Assembly (NCBI RefSeq): GCF_016765655.2
Contig: NZ_CP086109.1
Coordinates: 124,001 to 188,000 of the forward strand
DNA length: 64,000 nt
Direction of reading: 5' to 3'
Origin: Skermanella mucosa
GTDB lineage: Bacteria; Pseudomonadota; Alphaproteobacteria; Azospirillales; Azospirillaceae
Positions 62,258 through 64,000 of the stretch are shown piece by piece. The position numbers were made by a program, and so were the translations under genes. The notes under the pieces are model-generated. The model was given only the letters and a program-made list of their open reading frames with translations. It had not been told where the DNA came from and ran no database searches. The number at the start of each line of letters is the position of its first letter. Position 1 is the stretch's first letter.

Positions 62258-64000
62258 ATGCGTATGCCGGCATGGTTCGGGACCAGGCTTTTCGATGCGC
62301 TCGGAACCCTGGTTCTTCTCTCCCTCCTGGTCCTGTCCGGTGTCGCCGGCCTGCCGTCGGCTTCGCGGGCGACGCCGCCTCCGGGCTTCGTGAACGAGGT
62401 CTATACGACCGGGCTGGACCAGCCCTTGCAGGTCGTGCCGGCTCCGGACGGGCGGATCTTCGTCGTCCAGAAGGCAGGGATTATCCGGGTCCTGCCGACG
62501 GGTTCGCCGACGCCCCTTGCCCAACCCTTCCTGAGCATCACCAACCTCTATACCGAGCACGAGGCCGGCATCCTCACCATGGCCCTGGCACCCGATTTCG
62601 CGACGACGCGGCAATATTACGTCTATTACACCAGCCTGACACCGAAGCGGAACAGGATCTCCCGGTTCACGGCGAGCGGGAACACGACCTCCCTGGCAAC
62701 GGAAACCGTGATCTGGCAGGACACGGTGGACGCGTCGAACGCCCACCATGGCGGCGGGATGCTGTTCGGCAACGACGGCAAGATCTACCTGACCACGGGC
62801 GACCAGTTGACTCCGGCCGACTCCCAGCTCCTCACCAACACGCGGGGCAAGGTGCTGCGGATCAACCGGAACGGCACGATCCCGGCGGACAATCCCTTCC
62901 ACGACGGGGCGGGACCGAACAAGGACGAGATCTGGGCCTACGGGCTGCGGAACCCCTACCGCGCCAGCATCGATCCGGTGACGGGGCGGATCTTCATCGG
63001 CAATGTCGGCGGCAATCTCCAGGCGACGGCGGTGGAGCAGGTCCACATCCTGGCGCGCGGCGCCAACTACGGCTGGCCGACCTGCGAGGCGAGCTGCGGC
63101 CCGGGCGTCGCCGCTCCCCTTTACGCGTACCCCCATGACGGCGTCCAGGCCGCGGTGATCGGCGGCTTCGTCTATCGCGGACGGCAGTTTCCCGCCGAAT
63201 ATGTCGGCAGTTACTTCTTCGCGGACTATGCGCGCAACACGATCAAGCGCCTGACCGTGGACGCGATGAACCAATTGACCGGAGTCTTCAACTTCGAACC
63301 GGCCAACGGCGCCATAAACGGGCCGTACGGCAATATCAACGACCTGGCGATGGGCGTTGACGGGGCGATCTACTATGTGGATTTCGCGGGTGGCCAGCCG
63401 GGCGCGGGCAAGCTCCGGCGCATCCGGGCGACCGCGAACCAGCCTCCCGTCGTCGTCGCGTCGGCCAGGCCGCAGGCGGGCGACGCACCGCTCACGGTGG
63501 CCTTCTCCAGCGCCGGGTCGTTCGACCCGAGGGGGGCCAGCCTCACCTATTCCTGGGATTTCGGGGACAATTCCAGGTCCACGGCCGCCAACCCGTCGCA
63601 TACCTACAATGTCCGGGGACCTTACAGCGTCCGCCTGACGGCTTCCAACGGGACCAATTCGGTCGTCTCGGACCCGATCACCATCAATGTCGGCGTGCCG
63701 CCGGTCGCGACCGTCACGGCCCCGGTCTCCGGCGCGCAGTTCGCCGCCGGCGACACGATCACCTTTTCCGGTACCGGCAGGGACCCGACCCTGGGCAACC
63801 TTCCCGCCGCAGCCCTGGAGTGGACGGTGAGTTTCCGCCACGAGGGCCATGTCCATCCCGTGGTCAGCGGCCTGAAGGGAACGACGGGCAGCTTCGCGAT
63901 CGGCAGGACGGGGCACGACTACACCGGCAACACCTCCTACGAGATCACGCTGACGGCGACCGGGGCGAACGGGCTCAAGGCGTCGCAGACGGTCTCCGTG
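62258..64000 (+). CDS. PQQ-dependent sugar dehydrogenase-like protein with PKD domain, 3'-truncated
   Basis: The frame starts at the ATG at 62258 (GAGGAGC Shine-Dalgarno) and is still open at 64000, so at least 581 residues are present. After a signal peptide (residues 1-38) it has a soluble glucose/sorbosone dehydrogenase beta-propeller: GLDQPLQVVPAPDGRIFVVQKAG, NAHHGGGMLFG (with the catalytic-type His), EIWAYGLRNPYRASIDPVTG and YYVDFAGG. From about residue 395 a PKD domain follows (YSWDFGDNS ... PYSVRLTASNG) and another Ig-like region. The product is secreted or surface-exposed and may oxidise sugars or bind glycans. Only the first part is within the window. Confidence 0.85.
   Translation, partial: MRMPAWFGTRLFDALGTLVLLSLLVLSGVAGLPSASRATPPPGFVNEVYTTGLDQPLQVVPAPDGRIFVVQKAGIIRVLPTGSPTPLAQPFLSITNLYTEHEAGILTMALAPDFATTRQYYVYYTSLTPKRNRISRFTASGNTTSLATETVIWQDTVDASNAHHGGGMLFGNDGKIYLTTGDQLTPADSQLLTNTRGKVLRINRNGTIPADNPFHDGAGPNKDEIWAYGLRNPYRASIDPVTGRIFIGNVGGNLQATAVEQVHILARGANYGWPTCEASCGPGVAAPLYAYPHDGVQAAVIGGFVYRGRQFPAEYVGSYFFADYARNTIKRLTVDAMNQLTGVFNFEPANGAINGPYGNINDLAMGVDGAIYYVDFAGGQPGAGKLRRIRATANQPPVVVASARPQAGDAPLTVAFSSAGSFDPRGASLTYSWDFGDNSRSTAANPSHTYNVRGPYSVRLTASNGTNSVVSDPITINVGVPPVATVTAPVSGAQFAAGDTITFSGTGRDPTLGNLPAAALEWTVSFRHEGHVHPVVSGLKGTTGSFAIGRTGHDYTGNTSYEITLTATGANGLKASQTVSV

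Noticed and set aside
62183-63916. 577-codon minus-strand ORF at the right end
   Set aside because: Opposite to the PQQ-type dehydrogenase frame, which carries a signal peptide and family motifs; the antisense frame has none.

Overview
The window is GC-rich (about two thirds G+C) and compact, and it looks like a secondary replicon or a chromosome of an Azospirillaceae/Rhodospirillales-type alphaproteobacterium (Azospirillum/Skermanella group). The evidence is the codon bias, two aa3-type oxidase operons, EcfG-like promoter motifs (GGAAC, 16-17 nt, then xGTT), ECF sigma/ChrR and HipBA/BrnT/VapBC modules, and a plasmid-style parAB operon. No rRNA, tRNA or CRISPR array was recognised. The taxon is inferred from family resemblance only.

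Layout: (1) 0-5.4 kb holds a truncated MFS transporter, a VOC protein, a P-loop kinase, a YflT-like stress protein and several uncharacterised proteins. (2) 5.6-10.8 kb is a tight six-gene run (CgeB-type glycosyltransferase, sugar nucleotidyltransferase, PIG-L deacetylase, GT4 glycosyltransferase, two GNATs) that probably builds an N-modified glycoconjugate. (3) 10.8-13.7 kb holds a PPC-domain protein and parAB, with identical 16-bp palindromes on both sides. (4) 13.9-22.4 kb holds two separate heme-copper oxidase gene sets. (5) 22.4-26.5 kb holds an SDR, a purine nucleoside permease, a metallophosphoesterase and a nucleotidyltransferase-like protein. (6) 26.6-35.0 kb is a carbohydrate locus: a YtfQRT-YjfF-like ABC transporter with a PhyH oxygenase, a divergent LacI regulator and a GH13 glucosidase. 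(7) 35-42.5 kb is an accessory island with HipBA, dispersed repeats, an intact IS element with 28-bp inverted repeats, a BrnT/XRE toxin-antitoxin pair, Vsr and a Uma2 protein. (8) 43-53 kb is stress and redox: a TPP enzyme, a zinc alcohol dehydrogenase, an SDR, two tiny membrane proteins, an ECF sigma/ChrR pair, an RNase J-like protein and HflX. (9) 53-64 kb holds small hypotheticals, a Crp/Fnr regulator frameshifted at a 13-G tract, a TonB siderophore receptor, AapJ, an ElaB/YqjD-like protein, VapBC and a truncated PQQ-type sugar dehydrogenase with a PKD domain.

The most unusual signal is a duplicated mini-gene (about 52.68-52.90 kb and 58.49-58.71 kb). Each copy has its own -35/-10, a leader complementary to 15 nt of the 16S rRNA 3' end, a 24-codon ORF and a terminator hairpin. 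Also notable are a 62-bp palindrome inside hipA, evenly spaced operators before hipB, and EcfG-like promoter motifs in front of five stress-type genes.
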